A DNA stretch of 64,000 bases, from NCBI GenBank assembly GCA_016786615.1, contig JAEUVX010000014.1:62001-126000 (forward strand), in the 5' to 3' direction. The notes under the pieces were generated by a model, which did no database searches, had not been told where the DNA came from, and saw nothing but the letters and a program-made list of their open reading frames with translations. This document shows, one piece after another, positions 53,134 to 62,823 of the stretch. Origin of the DNA: Flavipsychrobacter sp. (GTDB lineage: Bacteria; Bacteroidota; Bacteroidia; Chitinophagales; Chitinophagaceae). Within the stretch, counting starts at the first letter, position 1. Each line of letters begins with the position of its first letter. Made by a program: the position numbers and the translations under genes.

Positions 53134-54270
53134 ATGCTGCAACGTTGGATGAAATCATTGGCTGTAGTTACCACAACCTGTTTATTGTTTGCCGCTTGTA
53201 AACAAAAAACATACAGCCCGGACGAGCCATTGCCAGATACATATACACCGTCTGTTTTCATAGGCAGTCAAAACCGATATCTGTATGCAATAGACCCCGC
53301 TACAGGTACCACCAAATGGGAGCTGAATATGCATAACAACATTGTGGCTACACCTATCGTTGTTGGTAATTTCCTGTACGTTCCGTCAGCAGATACATTC
53401 TACAAGCTGGATGTTAAAAAGGGTACAGTAGTAAGGAAATATTACTTTAATGATGCGGATTTCAAAGGCTTTTACTCCTCTCCTGTCAGTGATGGTAAAA
53501 CCGTTTATATAGCGTCTTTAAACGATACGGTATATGCACTGGATGTGAATGCGGATAATATCAGGTGGAAACATGACATGGTAGATACTGTATTGTCATC
53601 TCTGGTGATATACAACGGTGGCCTGATAGTAGCCAATACAAAAGGTGTTATCAAGTCTTTAAATATTGTGAATGGTATTCAACAATGGGCAGGTAGCATA
53701 CCGGTGCCTGTTGGTAGCCTTTCATCATCTCCGGCTGTCAGCAGCCCATACTTGTATGTAGGCTCTACTGATGGAAATATGCACGCACTGTATCTTAGCA
53801 ACGGTACACCTGCATGGACATTCCCTACTGGTGGTATTGTAGCTTCATCACCTATTGTATATGGTGGTAACGTAATATTCGGTAGTGCTGATAACTATGT
53901 GTATTGTGTAGATAGTACAGCAAAAACTGCAAGGTGGAAGTTTAAAACAAATGACCGCGTAATGTCTTCTGCGGCTGCTTATGGACAGGTTGTTTATATC
54001 GGTGGTTACGACTCTTACCTGTATGCGCTGAATATTCTGGATGGCTCTCTTAAATGGAAATACCTGACTAAAAGCCTGATACAGTCTTCTGTACTGGCAA
54101 CAGATGGTAGTGTATATATGGGTGGCTTCGATAAGATGTTCTATAAACTGGACACAACCGGCAACCTGAAGTGGACATACAATATGGGTGGTATTATACA
54201 AACATCGCCTGTATTCTACGATTTGTCAAGGGCATATTACCCATCTATCACAGGTTCATACCAATATTAA
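53134..54270 (+). CDS. PQQ-repeat beta-propeller lipoprotein (BamB-like fold)
   Basis: A 378-residue lipoprotein with lipobox LFAA-C at Cys22. The rest consists of seven or eight beta-propeller repeats of about 40 residues with the PQQ/quinoprotein pattern, for example FIGSQNRYLYAIDPATGTTKW, YIASLNDTVYALDVNADNIRW, YVGSTDGNMHALYLSNGTPAW and YIGGYDSYLYALNILDGSLKW. The fold is that of BamB and of PQQ enzymes, but no dehydrogenase residues are evident, so protein or ligand binding is more likely. Single gene; promoter not clear (TATTTTG near 53096 is one base short of the consensus). Confidence 0.87.
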   Translation: MLQRWMKSLAVVTTTCLLFAACKQKTYSPDEPLPDTYTPSVFIGSQNRYLYAIDPATGTTKWELNMHNNIVATPIVVGNFLYVPSADTFYKLDVKKGTVVRKYYFNDADFKGFYSSPVSDGKTVYIASLNDTVYALDVNADNIRWKHDMVDTVLSSLVIYNGGLIVANTKGVIKSLNIVNGIQQWAGSIPVPVGSLSSSPAVSSPYLYVGSTDGNMHALYLSNGTPAWTFPTGGIVASSPIVYGGNVIFGSADNYVYCVDSTAKTARWKFKTNDRVMSSAAAYGQVVYIGGYDSYLYALNILDGSLKWKYLTKSLIQSSVLATDGSVYMGGFDKMFYKLDTTGNLKWTYNMGGIIQTSPVFYDLSRAYYPSITGSYQY

Positions 54271-54290
54271 TACAACGACAATAAAATAAT

Positions 54291-54321
54291 AAGAGCGGGT
54301 ATCCTGAAGATACCCGCTCTT
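54291..54321. terminator. Bidirectional terminator between propeller lipoprotein and ferritin genes
   Basis: A perfect 13-base stem (54291-54303 with 54309-54321) with loop CTGAA, placed between two convergent genes. The T run is short on both sides. Confidence 0.85.
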
Positions 54322-54342
54322 GTGTTTATATATACAAAGCAT

Positions 54343-54843
54343 TTATTGCTTCGGCCTGAATAACATGATATCCCTGTCGAACAGGTAAATACCGCTTTTG
54401 TCGTCACCTACAAGTTCCAGTTTGTCGTTCAGCGTTCTGGCAAGCCTTTCTTCTTCTATTTGTTCCGATACATACCATTGTAGGAAGTTGTGAGTTGCGA
54501 AGTCTTTTTCCTCTAATGCCATCCCTACCAGTTCATTAATACTATCAGATACTGCCAGTTCGTGTTTCAGAAATTCTTCGAATACGCGTTTCAGCGATTG
54601 GTACGTAATGATTGGTTGTTCCAATGCAGGTACCACACCAAAACCACCACGCTCGTTAATGTATCGTATCAGTTTCAGCATATGTACGCGCTCTTCGTTA
54701 GCCTGCTGGTAGAAAAACTCCGTTACACCATCCAGCCCCGGCTGTATTTCTGCCCACGATGCCATAGCAAGGTATGCCTGAGAAGACTCAGCTTCCATAG
54801 CTACTTGTTTGTTAAGTGCCTCCTGTATGCTTTTAGATAACAT
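54343..54843 (-). CDS. ftnA: Ferritin, FtnA type
   Basis: A 24-subunit iron store. The 166-residue protein has the four-helix-bundle order and the ferroxidase ligands: Glu in the first helix (EAESSQAYLAMASW near 18), NEERVHMLKL near 50 with the E-x2-H pair, and E in ELAVSDSINELV near 95, with Gln/Glu sites in SEQIEEE near 127. No heme-binding Met as in bacterioferritin is evident. ATG start. It is on the minus strand, downstream of the TlpA-like gene but separated by a terminator and about 80 bases. Confidence 0.94.
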   Translation of the reverse strand: MLSKSIQEALNKQVAMEAESSQAYLAMASWAEIQPGLDGVTEFFYQQANEERVHMLKLIRYINERGGFGVVPALEQPIITYQSLKRVFEEFLKHELAVSDSINELVGMALEEKDFATHNFLQWYVSEQIEEERLARTLNDKLELVGDDKSGIYLFDRDIMLFRPKQ

Positions 54844-54873
54844 AGTGTTGTGTTTAGTACTACAATTTACGAA

Positions 54874-54901
54874 AAAAGCCCCTGCATCAGCAGAGGCTTT
54901 T
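54874..54901 (-). terminator. Terminator of the TlpA-like gene
   Basis: Stem AAAAGCCCCTGC (54874-54885) with GCAGAGGCTTTT (54890-54901), one mismatch, loop ATCA; a run of T follows on the minus strand. Confidence 0.85.
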
Positions 54902-54922
54902 GTTAAATATGAAAGCAGTTTT

Positions 54923-55432
54923 TTACTTGCTCAGTTCTTTTATCTTGTTCCATACTTCTTCTTCGCTACCTTCTTCATATCCTGCATGAGAGTAGGCAAC
55001 CTTACCATTCTTATCTATAACAATAGTAAATGGTACTGTCTGGAAGTTCAGGGAACGCTTCAGGTCAGAGTTTGCATCTATATAATAAGGGAAATCCCAA
55101 CCCTGAGATTTTGCATAGCTGCGTACGAGGCCTTCTGCACGAGACTCGTCGATAGATATGGTTATGTAATTAAAGTCTGCTTCTTTCTTCCAGTTAGGCA
55201 GTTTTTCGCGTACGTTTTTAATTTCTTTCTTACAAGGTACGCACCATGTAGCCCAGAAATTTATTAATGTCACCTTGCCTTTCTCCACCGTTTGGTCAAA
55301 TGCTACCTTTTTGCCCGTATTAACATCTTTTATCTGTGTGTTAGGCAATTCGACAGCCGACTGTGCCATAGCACTTACTGAAATAAATAAAGTAAATACA
55401 CTGGCTAATACTTTTTTCATAATACGTTTCAT
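54923..55432 (-). CDS. TlpA/ResA-type thiol-disulfide reductase, exported
   Basis: A 169-residue exported thioredoxin-fold protein. The signal peptide ends in AMAQ. The catalytic motif WATWCVPCKKEI (WCVPC) is near residue 70, the cis-Pro is in TVPFTIVIDKNG near 130, and the central insertion has the TlpA/AhpC-like length. It would keep periplasmic thiols reduced, for example in cytochrome maturation. Start ATG 55432 or 55420 four codons later. It is divergent from a DUF6029 barrel-like protein gene, a pairing I recall from other Bacteroidota. Confidence 0.9.
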   Translation of the reverse strand: MKRIMKKVLASVFTLFISVSAMAQSAVELPNTQIKDVNTGKKVAFDQTVEKGKVTLINFWATWCVPCKKEIKNVREKLPNWKKEADFNYITISIDESRAEGLVRSYAKSQGWDFPYYIDANSDLKRSLNFQTVPFTIVIDKNGKVAYSHAGYEEGSEEEVWNKIKELSK

Positions 55433-55519
55433 TGATTTGTAAATAAATAATCTAAAACCTTGCCAAAGTTTAGTAAAGAAACTAAATTCGTTAGATTTTC
55501 CAAATTTAATAACCTTTTA

Positions 55520-57100
55520 ATGAAATCTTTCTTAAGTTTTTTAACAGTATTGTTACTTTCTGCAAACACGTTGCTTGCACAGGGAACACTCTCAGGCGAT
55601 CTGATGCTGAACGCCAACTTCTTCCAGAGAGATGAAGCAATTAATGCAGCGAACAATCCGCTGTATGATAATTACTTAAGTGGTGGTGAAGGATGGCTTG
55701 GCCTGCGTTATAATTACAAAGGTTTTACTGCAACATTGCGTGCAGATGCTTTTCATAATTCAAACTTGTTCAATCCTACACAAGCACTCAATGGTTTTGG
55801 TATCGGTGCGTGGAGTGTTGGTAAAGATTTTGAAAACCTCAGCATCACTGTAGGTTATATTTACGACCAGATAGGCAGTGGTGTAATGTTCCGCGCTTAC
55901 GAAGACCGCGGATTGCTGATAGATAACTCATTGATTGGTATCAGGCTGAAGTATCAGCTGACCGACCATGTATTTATCAAAGCATTCACAGGCCAGCAAA
56001 AATTCAACCTCTCTAAATACAATCCTGTTATCAAAGGTGCGAATGTAGAAGGTGATTACAATCTTGGTAATGTACAGATGATATCCGGTGTTGGTGCGCT
56101 GAACCGTACGCTGGACCAAGGCTCTATGGACCTTGTTGTATCAAACATCAACAGCCAGGATACGAATAAGCGTTTTGTGCCTAAGTACAATATGTATGCG
56201 GTAACGGCATATAATACATTAACCGCAGGCGGCTTTTCATGGTATATAGAGGGTTCTTACAAAACAGAAGAAGCGATTGTAAGGGACAACTTCCTGCAGT
56301 ATAAAGATGGTAATGTATTGTTCACCACATTGGGTTATGCAACAAAAGGCATCGCGGTAAACTTTACCGGTAAGCGTACAGAAAACTACATCATGCGTAC
56401 ATCGCCAAACGAAGTACTGAACCGTGGTATGATAAACTGGCAACCGATTGTAGCACGTCTGCGCCCGCAACGCCTGATGGCACGTTATACACCTGCATCG
56501 CAGGATATATCTGAAATAGCAGCAGGTGCCGATGTACTGATTGCTCCGAACGACGACCTGAACATCACACTGAATGGTACCTACATCAATACGCTGGAAG
56601 ATGTAACACTATACCGCGAAGGTTATGCAGAAGCTGAATACCGTGGCTTTAAAGACTGGATATTGCAGGTAGGTTTCCAGTACATGGAATACAATCAGGA
56701 ATTGTATCAGGTAAAACCATTGGTGCCGATTGTAAAATCAATGATTCCGTTTTTTGAAGTAACAAAACGCCTCAGCAAAAAAACATCAATACGTACAGAA
56801 TGGGAATACCAGCATACACAGCAGGATTTCGGTTCATGGATATTCGGCCTTGTAGAGTTGACTATCGCTCCTAAATGGTCTTTCGCATTGTCTGATATGT
56901 ATAACATCAGCGCAGGGCCAAACTCTCCTAAATCGGGCCCGCAGCACTATTACAATATATTCGGTGCATATACAAAAGGCCCGCACAGGTTTACACTTTC
57001 TTATGTGAAACAAGTGGAAGGTATTAATTGTACAGGTGGTGTTTGCCGTTACGAGCCTGCATTCAGTGGTGTAAGGTTTGGTTGCACTTCTCAGTTCTAA
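55520..57100 (+). CDS. DUF6029 family outer-membrane protein
   Basis: A 526-residue exported protein with signal peptide MKSFLSFLTVLLLSANTLLAQ. The mature part is rich in aromatic residues that alternate with polar ones (GWLGLRYNYKGFTATLRADAF, FSWYIEGSYKTEEAIV, WILQVGFQYMEYN), as in an outer-membrane beta-barrel. The total length and the opening GTLSGDLMLNANFF fit the Bacteroidota family DUF6029. The C-terminus ends in Phe, a usual barrel signal. Start is taken at 55520; the upstream frame from 55460 has no signal. Function unknown; the divergent TlpA-like gene suggests involvement in a thiol-requiring step, which is only inference. Confidence 0.85.
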   Translation: MKSFLSFLTVLLLSANTLLAQGTLSGDLMLNANFFQRDEAINAANNPLYDNYLSGGEGWLGLRYNYKGFTATLRADAFHNSNLFNPTQALNGFGIGAWSVGKDFENLSITVGYIYDQIGSGVMFRAYEDRGLLIDNSLIGIRLKYQLTDHVFIKAFTGQQKFNLSKYNPVIKGANVEGDYNLGNVQMISGVGALNRTLDQGSMDLVVSNINSQDTNKRFVPKYNMYAVTAYNTLTAGGFSWYIEGSYKTEEAIVRDNFLQYKDGNVLFTTLGYATKGIAVNFTGKRTENYIMRTSPNEVLNRGMINWQPIVARLRPQRLMARYTPASQDISEIAAGADVLIAPNDDLNITLNGTYINTLEDVTLYREGYAEAEYRGFKDWILQVGFQYMEYNQELYQVKPLVPIVKSMIPFFEVTKRLSKKTSIRTEWEYQHTQQDFGSWIFGLVELTIAPKWSFALSDMYNISAGPNSPKSGPQHYYNIFGAYTKGPHRFTLSYVKQVEGINCTGGVCRYEPAFSGVRFGCTSQF

Positions 57101-57125
57101 ACTCATTCATAACACATAACTTTGT

Positions 57126-57155
57126 AAACGGCTTCTGTATCAGGAGCCGTTTTTT
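57126..57155 (+). terminator. Terminator of the DUF6029 gene
   Basis: Stem AAACGGCTTCTG (57126-57137) with CAGGAGCCGTTT (57141-57152), one G-T pair, loop TAT, then more T. nadB starts 16 bases after it. Confidence 0.88.
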
Positions 57156-57170
57156 CATAAATACATATTC

Positions 57171-58769
57171 ATGCTCAAGACAGATTTCCTGGTGATAGGT
57201 TCGGGTATTGCAGGGCTTACATTCGCTGTAAAAACAGCACGCCGTTTTCCTGATAAAACCATTACCATACTTACCAAAGCAAACACAGACGAAACCAATA
57301 CCAAGTATGCGCAGGGTGGTATAGCTGTGGTGAATGATATGGAGAAAGACAGCTTTCAGAAACATATTGAAGACACACTGATAGCGGGAGACGGGTTGTG
57401 TAATACTGAAATAGTAGAGATAGTGGTGAAGGAAGGGCCTGAGCGCGTGAATGAAATAATAGAGTGGGGGGCAAGGTTTGATAAAGATGCCGAAGGAGAT
57501 TATATGCGTGGCAAAGAAGGCGGGCATTCAGCATTTCGTATTCTGCATCACAAAGATATTACGGGCTTTGAGATAGAGCGTGCATTGGTAGAAGAAGTAA
57601 AGAAGTATAGCAATATACAGATACACAATCATTGGTTTGTACTCGACCTCATTACACAGCACCACATGGGTATGCTGGTTACAAAATCTACCCCCGATAT
57701 AGATTGTTATGGTGTGTATGCGCTGAACACAGACAATAATAAAATAGAGAAGATACTATCTAAACTAACAGTGCTGGCAGCAGGTGGTGTAGGGCAGGTG
57801 TACCGCACTACTACCAATCCTAAAATAGCAACCGGCGATGGTATAGCTATGGCGTATCGTGCAAAAGCAAGGATAGAGAACATGGAGTTTATTCAATTCC
57901 ACCCTACTGCATTGTACGAAGCAGGCGTTAGCCCTTCTTTCCTGATAACAGAAGCAGTACGTGGCGATGGCGGCATATTGCGTAACAAACACGGAGAGGC
58001 TTTTATGGCAAGCTACGATGAGCGTGCAGACCTTGCCCCACGCGATGTAGTGGCACGTGCTATAGATAATGAAATGAAACGCAGCGGTACAGAGCATGTG
58101 TATCTGGATTGTCGCCACATGGACGCACACAAATTCAAAGAGCATTTCCCGAATATCTATGCCAAGTGTAAAAGTATAGGTATTGATGTGATGGAACAGA
58201 TGATACCGGTAGCACCTGCCGCACATTATTGCTGTGGTGGTATCAAAACAAACCAGCAGGGGCGTACATCTATCCAGAACCTGTATGCCTGCGGAGAGTG
58301 TGCCAGTACGGGGCTGCATGGTGCCAATCGCCTTGCGTCCAATTCATTGCTGGAGGCTCTGGTGTTCGCACATCGCTGTGCGGAAGATGCTGCGGCAGTA
58401 GTAGATGCTGTACAGTACAACGAAGCAATACCCGACTGGAATGCTGAAGGTACAACAGACCCGCAGGAGATGATATTGATAACGCAAAGCCAGAAGGAAG
58501 TGCAACAGGTGATGAGCGACTATGTGGGTATTGTACGAAACGACATACGCCTGCAACGTGCCATGAGCCGTATGGACCTGCTGCATGCCGAAACAGAAGA
58601 CCTGTATAAAACTGCCAGTGTATCGCCGCAACTATGCGAGGTGCGCAACCTGATAACCACCGGATACCTGATAGTAAAAAGCGCACAGTTCCGTAAAGAG
58701 AGCCGTGGTCTGCATTACAATACAGACTATCCTGAAAAATGTACTTTACTGCAAAACATTGTATTATAA
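57171..58769 (+). CDS. nadB: L-aspartate oxidase
   Basis: First step of de novo NAD synthesis: oxidises aspartate to iminoaspartate with FAD. The 532-residue protein has FLVIGSGIAGLTFAVKTA for FAD binding, the TNTKYAQGGIAVV block, GEGxGHSAFRILHHKD-type substrate loop, ENMEFIQFHPTALYEAG, RADLAPRDVVARAID and the capping helix region at the end. All active-site blocks of the family are present. ATG start; no nadA or nadC adjoins. Together with the pnuC set at the other end of the window it shows both synthesis and salvage of NAD. Confidence 0.96.
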   Translation: MLKTDFLVIGSGIAGLTFAVKTARRFPDKTITILTKANTDETNTKYAQGGIAVVNDMEKDSFQKHIEDTLIAGDGLCNTEIVEIVVKEGPERVNEIIEWGARFDKDAEGDYMRGKEGGHSAFRILHHKDITGFEIERALVEEVKKYSNIQIHNHWFVLDLITQHHMGMLVTKSTPDIDCYGVYALNTDNNKIEKILSKLTVLAAGGVGQVYRTTTNPKIATGDGIAMAYRAKARIENMEFIQFHPTALYEAGVSPSFLITEAVRGDGGILRNKHGEAFMASYDERADLAPRDVVARAIDNEMKRSGTEHVYLDCRHMDAHKFKEHFPNIYAKCKSIGIDVMEQMIPVAPAAHYCCGGIKTNQQGRTSIQNLYACGECASTGLHGANRLASNSLLEALVFAHRCAEDAAAVVDAVQYNEAIPDWNAEGTTDPQEMILITQSQKEVQQVMSDYVGIVRNDIRLQRAMSRMDLLHAETEDLYKTASVSPQLCEVRNLITTGYLIVKSAQFRKESRGLHYNTDYPEKCTLLQNIVL

Positions 58770-58772
58770 AAC

Positions 58773-58805
58773 AACAAAGCGCAACCATTACAGTTGCGCT
58801 TTGTT
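58773..58805. terminator. Bidirectional terminator between nadB and metalloprotease genes
   Basis: A perfect 13-base stem (58773-58785 with 58793-58805), seven-base loop, GCGCAAC/GTTGCGC core with AT-rich outer part. It lies between convergent genes. Confidence 0.9.
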
Positions 58806-58826
58806 ATGTATGCTATTCGTTATAGT

Positions 58827-60743
58827 TTATTCTACTATCAGTTTCACAGCTTCGTATTGTTCGTCGGCAGATTGCAGCATGATGAAGTAAATACCTTTGT
58901 TCCAGCCGTTGATATCTATAGTGATGTTGTTTTCACCTGATTGTGCAGGTACTACATTGCTGTAGGTTGTTTTGCCTACTACATCTGTAGCTTTCAGGGT
59001 AATGTCCGATTTGCCCTTCGTGTAAAACCGTACTGTAAAACGCTGCTGTGCAGGGTTGGGATACAGGCTTACATACTGTGGCTGCTGACTTGTCATTCCA
59101 ACATTGCTGGTGTTGTTATTGGCACAGCTGTCGTGCGTATTTTGAGTAAGGTTGATGCTGTATTGATTGCTGCAACCATTTGAGTCTGTAATGGTAACGG
59201 TATATGCGCCTGCTGTACTCAGCCCGCTTAGGTTTTGTGTAGTACCACCATTCGACCATGCGTAGGTAAACGGTGCTGCACCAAAGTTGCGGGTGCCGAT
59301 AGTTGCGGTATCGTATGTAAGGCTGATAGCCCCTGTGCCTTTACATATAGCTGTTTCTGTAAGCGTGGCACTGATGATAGATTTCAGGCAAGATGCATTG
59401 GCAATCTCTGTGCGGATTTTATTACCCGGTAAAGGCCCGAAACCATTTGCAAGGCTTACTCCACGAGATACGAGATGGCAATAGCTCATAATAGAACCCT
59501 GCCATGCAGATACAGGCTGTGAATTCTGAAACTGCTCATAGGTACAGTTACTGCAACCCGTAGAATTTTCTTTGGTAGTACAATCATCAATAGAGCCACA
59601 GGTAGCGCCTGCACCTGTCATCCAGCCACACCAGTGTGTGTGCCTGCTGCCTATATTGTGGCCGTGTTCGTGTGTTACCATCATTACATCCCATGAATAG
59701 GTAGGGATGGTTGTGTAAGAGCCGTTTACATCGCCGTATGCATAAGCGGTGCTGCGGTTGCACATTACATCCAGATAGGCAACACCACCCAGTCCGCCAT
59801 CGTCCAATGCTATCAGCATGGCAAGGTCGCCTTCAAAGCTATTGCTCTTGGCATTCCATGTACTGCGAAAATCGCTGAGCGCCACACCCGATGATGTACT
59901 GTCGTAGGCATCATGTGTTGTCCATATATATACCGATTTCAACTCAACAGCTATCTGCTCATTGCGGTACAATGCTTGTACGTTGTTGAACAAACCTGTA
60001 AGGTAGTTTTGTGTCAGTGTCACATTCCACACTTTGTTTTTATACAGGTCGAAGTCAGCCTCCCAGTAGATGCTCAGTTTCTTACACTCATAAGCTGCTG
60101 TGGTTTTATTACCTGTATTTTCATCAATGCCTTTATCATAAGCAGCATAGTCATCTACACCGCATTGATTCTGTGGCTTTACGGTAAAGTCTTTATCGTT
60201 GTACAGGATATACCTGCCGCTGTTATCTTCCAGCTTGCCCAGTACATAATTGCCATCTGCATTGGCGAATAATATCATCACCTCTCCATTTGCAAATACA
60301 CTTACAGCAGCCATCGATTTGTCTTCTCCCCTTACAGCACCCTGATAATGTGCCGCTTTTTCGTAACCTGCCTGATGCCTGCCGTTGGCATCTATATAAC
60401 CCATATCGGGGTTGGTGGCTAAGGGGCTGCTTTGCAGCAAATCAAGTACAAATGTTTTGCCGGCATCTGTCTGCAGTGTCAGCGACACAGCCTGCGGATA
60501 GCTCTCGTACAGGCGTTTGATTTCGCCTGTATTGGGTAATAGCAGCGTTTCTGCTGATAGTACGCCGTGTTTAGCACCTGTAGTAACGGAAAACAGGTTG
60601 AACATCCTGAATTCCACCCCCTGAGATTTTGCGTTTTTTACATCGCCCGATAATGCATATCCGGGTTCACTTTTTGCTTTGGCATTAGCCTGTATGCAGC
60701 ACACGAAACACATCAGTGCTGCAAGCTTTGCGTAAAATTTCAC
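58827..60743 (-). CDS. Secreted M12-type (reprolysin-like) zinc metalloprotease with T9SS domain
   Basis: A 638-residue secreted protease. Signal peptide ends in ANAK near residue 23, followed by a propeptide of about 190 residues. The catalytic domain has the metzincin motif HEHGHNIGSRH near residue 358 with Met-turn candidate SIMSYCH near 425, and many Cys residues that likely pair. Next come an Ig/PKD-like module (FTYAWSNGGTTQNLSGL near 495) and a T9SS sorting domain (SLYPNPAQQRFTV from about 560). Start is GTG, as no ATG is near. Likely degrades protein outside the cell. Single gene; promoter not clear. Confidence 0.92.
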   Translation of the reverse strand: MKFYAKLAALMCFVCCIQANAKAKSEPGYALSGDVKNAKSQGVEFRMFNLFSVTTGAKHGVLSAETLLLPNTGEIKRLYESYPQAVSLTLQTDAGKTFVLDLLQSSPLATNPDMGYIDANGRHQAGYEKAAHYQGAVRGEDKSMAAVSVFANGEVMILFANADGNYVLGKLEDNSGRYILYNDKDFTVKPQNQCGVDDYAAYDKGIDENTGNKTTAAYECKKLSIYWEADFDLYKNKVWNVTLTQNYLTGLFNNVQALYRNEQIAVELKSVYIWTTHDAYDSTSSGVALSDFRSTWNAKSNSFEGDLAMLIALDDGGLGGVAYLDVMCNRSTAYAYGDVNGSYTTIPTYSWDVMMVTHEHGHNIGSRHTHWCGWMTGAGATCGSIDDCTTKENSTGCSNCTYEQFQNSQPVSAWQGSIMSYCHLVSRGVSLANGFGPLPGNKIRTEIANASCLKSIISATLTETAICKGTGAISLTYDTATIGTRNFGAAPFTYAWSNGGTTQNLSGLSTAGAYTVTITDSNGCSNQYSINLTQNTHDSCANNNTSNVGMTSQQPQYVSLYPNPAQQRFTVRFYTKGKSDITLKATDVVGKTTYSNVVPAQSGENNITIDINGWNKGIYFIMLQSADEQYEAVKLIVE

Positions 60744-60888
60744 CTGCTTTGAATGTTTTTAAAATTGCTTAATTAATAAATAGTGTGTGGGAGTGGTTAT
60801 GCAATATACTTAAAACACATTTCTTACATGAATGTTCATTGTCATATTTGCGTAAACGGGGATAAACGCAGGATGAAGCGGGGCGAAT

Positions 60889-60919
60889 GAAAAAAGCCCC
60901 CGACGTATCGTCAGAGGCT
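60889..60919 (-). terminator. Terminator of the ABC exporter gene
   Basis: Imperfect ten-pair stem (60895-60904 with 60910-60919) followed on the minus strand by a run of six T. It lies about 30 bases after the ABC gene stop. Confidence 0.75.
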
Positions 60920-60952
60920 CGTGTATATTTCAAACAATTGATAATCAATAAT

Positions 60953-62743
60953 CTATTTAGCACTGCGCATCGCCACAGGTGCAGCACCTGCGCGTACTTC
61001 TTTTCGCTCGCCTATCTGCTGGCGCCACATAGCGTAGTACAAGCCTTTCTCATCCAGCAAATGCTGGTGGTTGCCCGTTTCTACTATGTTGCCACGCTCC
61101 AGAACAAATATCCTGTCGGCATGCATAATAGTGCTGAGGCGGTGTGCAATCATGATAGTGATATGCTCGCGCTTTTGTGTAATGTCTTTGATGGTTGTAG
61201 ATATTTCTTCTTCCGTCAGCGAATCGAGCGCAGAGGTAGCCTCGTCAAATATCATCAACCTCGGGTGGCGCAGCAATGCACGGGCAATGCTCAGACGCTG
61301 GCGTTCACCACCGCTTAGTTTCAGGCCACCTTCACCTATCATGGTATCAATACCGTTTTCGGCACGCGATAGCAGATTCTGACAGGCAGCTTTCTGCAGC
61401 ACATCATTTATATCAGCATCGGTAGCATTCGGGTTTACGAACAGCAGATTCTCTTTGATGGTACCGCTGAACAGTTGCGTGTCTTGCGTTACAAAACCTA
61501 TCTGGTGGCGCAACTCGTCAAAATCTATATCATTGCCATTGATGTTGTTGTAATAGATGCTGCCCTGCTTTGGTTTATACAGGCCCACCAGCAGTTTTAC
61601 CAATGTAGTCTTACCACTACCACTCGGCCCCACGAAGGCAACCGTCTCGCCCAATTTTACATCAAAACCAATATTTTCCAACGCAGCTTTGGTTGCCGTA
61701 TTGTGCTGGAAGCTAACGTTATCGAAACGCAGGCTTTCTATCTTGTTGATGGTTGCCGGTTGTGCAGGTTTTTCCTCTACCGGCTTGTTGAACAAGGTCT
61801 TCAGGTTGTTGAGCGATGCCTCTGCCTCTCTCCATGCCATGATGATATTGCCCAGCTCTTGCAGCGGACCAAAGATGAAGAACGTGTAGAACTGCATCGT
61901 TACCATCTGCCCCAGCGTCAGCTTATCGTGGAAGATGAAGTAGAGCAGACAGAACATAATACACTGGCGCAGGAAGTTGACAAACGTGCCCTGCACAAAG
62001 CTGATGCTGCGGATGCTGCGCACCTTCTTCAGCTCCAGCCCCAGTATCTTGATGGTAGTAGCATTGAGGCGGCGTATCTCCTGATTCGTCAGCCCGAGGC
62101 TCTTTACCAGTTCTATATTGCGCAGGCTTTCTGTAGTGCTGCCCGCCAGTGCGGTAGTCTCGTTCACAATGTTTTTCTGTATCACCTTTATCTTCTTGCT
62201 CAGGATATTGGTAAGCCAGCCAAGCAGCAGCGCACCACCAAAATAGATGAGCACCAGCCAGCTGCTGAGTGTAAAGGCATACACTACCACAAACACTATA
62301 CCCACGATGGTGGTAAACAGTATATTGACAAACGCATTGATAAACTTCTCACAGTCCTGACGCACTTTTTGCAGCACGCTCAGCGTTTCGCCGCTGCGCT
62401 GGTCTTCAAAATCGCTGAAGGGCAGGCGCAGGGCATGGCGCAGGCCATCTGTATAGATGCGCGCACCGAATTTCTGTATCACCACATTGACCGTATAGTC
62501 TTGAAAAGCTTTGGCAATACGGCTTATCATGGCCGTACCGATAAGCAGCCCGAGGCCCAAGATGATGCCACGTATAAACTGCCCTTCTGTCCACTTGCCG
62601 GGGTTGCTGGCATAGGGGTCGATGATGTATTTACCGAAGATATAGGGATCGAACAGGGAAAAGACCTGGTTGACGGCGGCCAGCAGCAAAGCCAGCGCTA
62701 TCAGCCCCTTGTGGCGAGAAAGGTATTGTAAAAGTAGTTTCAT
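60953..62743 (-). CDS. ABC exporter, fused permease and ATPase (MsbA-like)
   Basis: A 596-residue half-transporter. The N-terminal six-helix ABC_membrane domain (about 15-310) is followed by the nucleotide-binding domain with Walker A GPSGSGKTTLVKLL (near 375), Q-loop VTQDTQLF, signature LSGGERQRLSIARALL (near 480), Walker B RLMIFDEATSALD and switch AHRLST. It works as a homodimer or with a partner. Relatives move lipid A, lipids or drugs; the substrate is not known. ATG start. Single gene ending with a terminator. Confidence 0.93.
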   Translation of the reverse strand: MKLLLQYLSRHKGLIALALLLAAVNQVFSLFDPYIFGKYIIDPYASNPGKWTEGQFIRGIILGLGLLIGTAMISRIAKAFQDYTVNVVIQKFGARIYTDGLRHALRLPFSDFEDQRSGETLSVLQKVRQDCEKFINAFVNILFTTIVGIVFVVVYAFTLSSWLVLIYFGGALLLGWLTNILSKKIKVIQKNIVNETTALAGSTTESLRNIELVKSLGLTNQEIRRLNATTIKILGLELKKVRSIRSISFVQGTFVNFLRQCIMFCLLYFIFHDKLTLGQMVTMQFYTFFIFGPLQELGNIIMAWREAEASLNNLKTLFNKPVEEKPAQPATINKIESLRFDNVSFQHNTATKAALENIGFDVKLGETVAFVGPSGSGKTTLVKLLVGLYKPKQGSIYYNNINGNDIDFDELRHQIGFVTQDTQLFSGTIKENLLFVNPNATDADINDVLQKAACQNLLSRAENGIDTMIGEGGLKLSGGERQRLSIARALLRHPRLMIFDEATSALDSLTEEEISTTIKDITQKREHITIMIAHRLSTIMHADRIFVLERGNIVETGNHQHLLDEKGLYYAMWRQQIGERKEVRAGAAPVAMRSAK

Positions 62744-62823
62744 ATAACGGGCACAAAGTTAACAGCCTTTCTGAAACCCGTGTATATACAGCTGTAAGGG
62801 ATATCTATAATTTGTCAAATAAC

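Noticed and set aside
61475..62731. A 418-codon open frame on the plus strand
   Set aside because: It is antisense to the ABC exporter, whose Walker A, signature and Walker B motifs are all intact on the other strand. The plus-strand protein is rich in Gln and His with no recognisable domain.
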